Below are positions 59,894-64,000 of a stretch of 64,000 bases of DNA, one piece after another. How positions within the stretch are numbered: position 1 is the stretch's first letter; each line of letters begins with the position of its first letter. The DNA is from Entomortierella parvispora (lineage: Eukaryota; Mortierellomycota; Mortierellomycetes; Mortierellales; Mortierellaceae). The position numbers and the translations under genes are program-made. The notes beneath the pieces were generated by a model. That model had not been told where the DNA came from, did no database searches, and saw nothing but the letters and a program-made list of their open reading frames with translations. The stretch covers positions 992,001 through 1,056,000 of the forward strand of contig OY752142.1 in assembly GCA_963573315.1 (NCBI GenBank), given 5' to 3'.

Positions 59894-62800
59894 ATGCTCA
59901 GAGGCGTCTACTCTTGCAGGGCTAATGGGAGCACCCTTCTCTCCAGCCCCGCCCTTTCGCGGACCTCGTTTTCTCTCTACTCCTCAAGACCAGCGGCCAC
60001 GCTCCGGTCCATGGCCACCACTACAGAGACCGGGACTACTGGCGCCGCAAAAGCATCTGCAGGGAAAGCAGTAAAGAAGGACAAGCCAGATCAAAAGTTC
60101 ACGGCCACCTTGTTGCTCCCCAAGACCGCATTCCCTCTCCGATCGGAGCCAAAGGCACAGGAGAGCTTTCGCCAACGCTGTACCTCAGATCTGTATCCCT
60201 GGCAGGTAGGGAAAACCGTCGCCTTTATCCTGCTATAGAAAAATGAACGGAGAATCAAGGAAGCAACAGGCGGCAATGTATCACAATGACTGATATCAAC
60301 TTTGATCCAAATTTGTGAATTTAGCGTGAGAACAATCCCGGAGAACTGTTTGTGCTCCATGATGGACCTCCATACGCAAACGGAAACCTGCATCTCGGAC
60401 ACGCACTCAACAAACTGATCAAGGATTTCATCAACCGTCATCGGGTCATGCGTGGATATAAAGTCGAGTATGTCAAGGAATCGATTGCTTTAATAGAGAA
60501 ACTGATGTCAAGGCCTGTTTGCTAACAGAGACCTGCTTTTTTCTACGATCTGACTACTCCATTTTAGCTATCGACCAGGGTGGGATTGCCACGGATTGCC
60601 TATCGAACTGAAAGCGCTTGCAGAGCTCAAAGTGAAAGACAAGTCTGGTCTTAGTCCAACTCAGGTCCGAGCAGTGGCGCAGGCAACTGCTCGTGCTGCT
60701 GTGGCCAATCAGCGCAAAGAGTTCTTGTCCTATGGTGTGATGGGCGATTTCGACAATGGATACTTGACCATGGACAAGGATTTTGAGACGCGCCAACTTA
60801 GAGTCTTTTATGACATGATGAACAAGGGACTGATATACAGAGCCAACAAACCTGTGTACTGGTCACCATCATCCCAGACTGCCTTGGCGGAATCAGAGTT
60901 GGAGTACAAGGACGACCACAAGAGTCGCTCTGCATGGGTAGCATTTGAGGTCGACGAGCCCTGTAAGTCCACTTTGCTGGAAAGCCGATCCGCATCAAAA
61001 GCAATATTTCACAAAGCTCTAACCAACAGATAATGTCAATTCATAGCCAAAGCTTTGTCCAAAATCTTGCCAGAGTCAGCGTCGCTGCAAGCTGTTGTGT
61101 GGACAACTACTCCATGGACCCTTCCTGCCAACCGTTGCGTCGCTATCAACCCAAAGCTCAGCTATACTTTGTTCCGCTCCAGCACTTCCCAGGACAAAAA
61201 CACAGTGTACCTGGCCGCCACAGATCGCATGGATGAGATGAAGACGAGATTCGCCCCCACTGTAAAGGCCTCCTCTGAGGAAGCTCCCACGGAGCTTAAG
61301 TTGGAGACCATTGGCGAAATCATGGGAGAGGACTTGATTGGAGCAAGTTACAAACATCCCTTGACATCGGAAAGACTTTCTTTTATCGCCGCCGATTACG
61401 TTTCTGCTGACTCTGGATCCGGATTGGTTCATACTGCGCCTGGACATGGTATGGATGATTATAAGGCCTGCTTGCCTCATGGCATTGAGGCGTTTTGCCC
61501 TGTCAACAATTTGGGCAAATTCACTGCAGAGGCTGGGGATGGCCTGGAAGGCTTGCAAGTTCAGACGGAAGGAACTGCCAGGATTTTGGAGATTCTCCAA
61601 AGCAAAGGCAGCTTGATCCAAGAGCAAAGCTACGTTCACAAATACCCCTATGACTGGAGGACCAAAAAGCCTGTGATCTTGAGGGCGACCTCGCAATGGT
61701 TCGCCAATGTAGGATCTATCAAAAAAGATGCCCTGAAGGCTATCGAAGGTGTCAAGATGGTCCCCGAGTCTGCAAGAAGACGCCTCGAGAGCTTCATTCA
61801 TTCCCGAAGCGAATGGTGCATTTCTCGTCAAAGATCATGGGGTGTTCCCATTCCCGTGATGTATGATACCGAGACGGACGAGCCCTTACTGACGGAACGC
61901 TCTGTGCAGCATATCATTGATATAGTCAGAGAACATGGAACGGATGCCTGGTGGAGCATGACGACGGAAGAGCTTTTGGCACCCGAGTACAGGAATAATG
62001 GAAAAACCTATCGCCGAGGCTACGATACCATGGACGTTTGGTTTGACAGCGGCACGAGTTGGACAATGATTGAGGAAAAGATGCCTCGGCCCCACTTGCC
62101 CTTTGTGGCCGATGTTTACTCTGAAGGAAGCGATCAACATCGTGGCTGGTTCCAGTCCTCATTGCTAACGTCTGTAGCGCTGACCGGCAAGGCTCCCTTT
62201 GGAACGTTGGTCACCCATGGATTTTTGCTGGATTCCAAGGGTATCAAGCAAAGTAAGTCGATCGGCAACACAGTGGACCCTGCCGTTGTGATCAATGGCG
62301 GCAAGAATCTACAGAAGGATCCCGCGTATGGAACAGATGTTTTGCGATTGTGGGCAGCCTCATCCGAGTATACAAAGGATATTGCGATTGGAAAGACCAT
62401 TTTGAGTCAGGTCACAGAGAGCATCCGGAAGTTTAGAAACACGGCTAGGTTCATGCTTGGAAACCTCAATGGCTTCAAGGAAGCAGATCAGGTCGCATAC
62501 AAGAATCTTTCTAGACTAGACAAGTTCATGTTGGCGGAGGTATACCAGTTCTCGAAGAATGTCAACGCGGGCTATGACGAATTCATGTTCAACAAGGGTA
62601 AGATACGCACAAAAAAAAAGAATCAAGACGCGATTGTATGTTCAAAAATTCTTGGCAGTTTTTCTTACCCTCATATTTTATTTTTAATAGTCTTTACTCA
62701 GCTTCAGTACTTGACAAGCACCACATTGTCGTCCTTCTACCTGGATGTCGTCAAGGATACTCTGTATTCGGATGCAGCGGACAGTCTCCAGCGCCGTTCG

Positions 62801-63542
62801 ATCCAGACCGTGCTTTTCCATGTAAGTGCAACTATACTGAGAAATGTTCTTTGACGTATTTCCTCGACTTTTTTTTTTTTTTTGCCCTGGTTTCTAACCT
62901 GGTAGAGAATGTCTCTCTTTCGCTTTATCTTTTCATTTACTCAAGACTCTCAATGCATTCACGAGGAGTGTATCCCCTCTGGCGCCTCATTTGGGAGAAG
63001 AAGTTTATGAACACTATCGGGATAGCTTCACGAACCCACAACCATCCGTCTTCCGATCTGGCTGGTTGGATGCTCCAGCCTCGTGGAACGATCAGTCTTT
63101 ACGGGAAGAGTTTTCGGTTTTGAAGCAACTCCGCTCTGAAGCCAACCAATTGATGGAACAGGCTCGTACGGCCAAGACGATCCGATCGTCTTTGGAGGCC
63201 ATAATCGAGATTGAGTTTGAGCCATCAAAGAGCAGAGACGAGTCGTCATCATCGAAATCATCCCAGCTGGAATTTTTGGTGAAGAGCTACGCGGACGATT
63301 TGAAAAAGTTGTTCATTACCTCGGATGTGACGATCTCGGTCAGCTCCAGCAACGACAGCGGCCCTGTATCAGGGGATCAAGTGTATACCAGAGATATTTT
63401 GGTTCCTCGGGTGGGTGCATGCAGGATGAAGTTGCGCAAGGCTCAGCTGCACAAGTGTCCTCGTTGCTGGACGTTTACATCCCCAGAGGCCGATACCCTT
63501 TGTGGTCGATGCGAACGAGTCGTGGCGTCTGTTGAAGCTTGA
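59894..63542 (+). CDS. ISM1: Isoleucyl-tRNA synthetase, mitochondrial (ISM1-like)
   Basis: Six exons: 59894-60205, 60325-60467, 60568-60962, 61047-62597, 62691-62821 and 62946-63542. They total 3129 nt (1042 residues). The N-terminus is rich in Arg/Ser/Leu and lacks acid residues ([16 protein letters not shown]), fitting a mitochondrial presequence. Catalytic core: [12 protein letters not shown] (HIGH motif), [25 protein letters not shown] in the editing domain, and [14 protein letters not shown]. The second ATP loop is KQSKS (62246-62260) where KMSKS is usual. The C-terminus has an IleRS-type zinc finger with four Cys (CPRCW and CGRCE, 63456-63512). This architecture is bacterial-type, as expected for the mitochondrial enzyme and unlike cytosolic IleRS. 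Confidence 0.95.
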
Positions 63543-63828
63543 GGCCATGTATTTTTATCCCCTTTTTTCCCCATCTCAAAAGTATCCAATCCTTCATAGA
63601 GTATTACATTAAATCGTTTTGTTTGTCTTTGTATCACTGCGCGGCTGCTCTATTACATTTGCTGCTATGTTTATCGCATGAACGTTTACTGTTATTTTGA
63701 ACGATTCCAAGGCAATCGTCGAGTTTCAAAGCAAAGAAAAATAAAATATAGTGTTCATTCATTTCATTTCATTCCATTTCAATAATTTTTTTCGACCAAA
63801 TACAAAAAATTATGGGAATAAGAGCTCT
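63543..63828. other. Convergent 3' intergenic region
   Basis: AT-rich DNA between two 3' ends, with poly(A)-signal-like aataaa near 63740 and a short TTCATTTCAT repeat. No gene seen. Confidence 0.6.
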
Positions 63829-64000
63829 TTAGTTGACTGCAACGAGCGGGGGGCGATCAAGAGACCCAATAGCGTGGAATACTTCTTCCTCCCTTCCTTC
63901 TTTCTGGAACTCCCCTTCAGTGTCTTGGCTCTCCGTTTCAGCCTCTGAATCTGGACTGTATTGTTGATGCTGCTGTTGCTTATGGCGGCATTGGTGGTGA
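63829..64000 (-). CDS. 3' end of an unidentified gene (truncated)
   Basis: The minus strand is open from the window edge to a stop at 63829-63831. It encodes a His/Gln-rich then acidic tail ending EEEVFHAIGSLDRPPLVAVN. The last ordered-looking segment suggests a real C-terminus. Too short to identify. Confidence 0.5.
   Translation of the reverse strand, partial: HHQCRHKQQQHQQYSPDSEAETESQDTEGEFQKEGREEEVFHAIGSLDRPPLVAVN

Overview
This is a fungal chromosome segment. The genes are split by many short GT-AG introns (mostly 60-120 nt) with pyrimidine-rich 3' ends. The products are fungal types: a trifunctional HIS4, a group X-like hybrid histidine kinase, EMC1, RPA12 and a mitochondrial isoleucyl-tRNA synthetase. 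Dense introns and long T or A tracts suggest an early-diverging filamentous fungus, most likely Mucoromycota/Mortierellomycotina. That placement is inference. No tRNA, rRNA, CRISPR array or intact transposon was recognised.

Layout. 1-9079 (+): 5'-truncated hybrid histidine kinase (ATPase, GAF, PAS, HisKA, HATPase, receiver). 9120-10758 (-): small protein kinase with two micro-exons. 11120-14879 (+): FHA/TQ-repeat/tandem-BRCT protein resembling MDC1. 15317-15990: frameshifted heptad-repeat remnant. 16176-17060 (+): RPA12. 17377-19041 (-): short-chain dehydrogenase. 20653-23571 (+): F-box-like protein. 24049-26992 (-): HIS4, with a Gcn4-type TGACTCA site upstream.

28064-45339 is the most distinctive part. 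Four paralogous FAD-dependent monooxygenase genes (here FMO1 to FMO4) lie on both strands. They are separated by a FAR1-like zinc-domain gene, a MICOS (Mic26/Mic27) gene, and about 4.6 kb of decayed DNA holding fragments of further monooxygenase copies and one small C2H2 zinc-finger gene. The paralogs share some intron positions and differ in others. FMO2 and FMO3 are cut into 11- and 22-nt micro-exons around the same conserved motifs.

45526-64000 returns to conserved genes: EMC1 (-), divergent from a Yea4-type nucleotide-sugar transporter (+); a 2379-residue His/Ala-rich low-complexity protein (-) with five 204-bp in-frame tandem repeats; mitochondrial isoleucyl-tRNA synthetase (+); and the 3' end of an unidentified gene (-).

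Exon boundaries were placed by hand from GT/AG sites, conserved motifs and reading-frame arithmetic. For every complete multi-exon model the exon lengths sum to a whole number of codons. No transcripts or database searches were available. Functions are family-level assignments.
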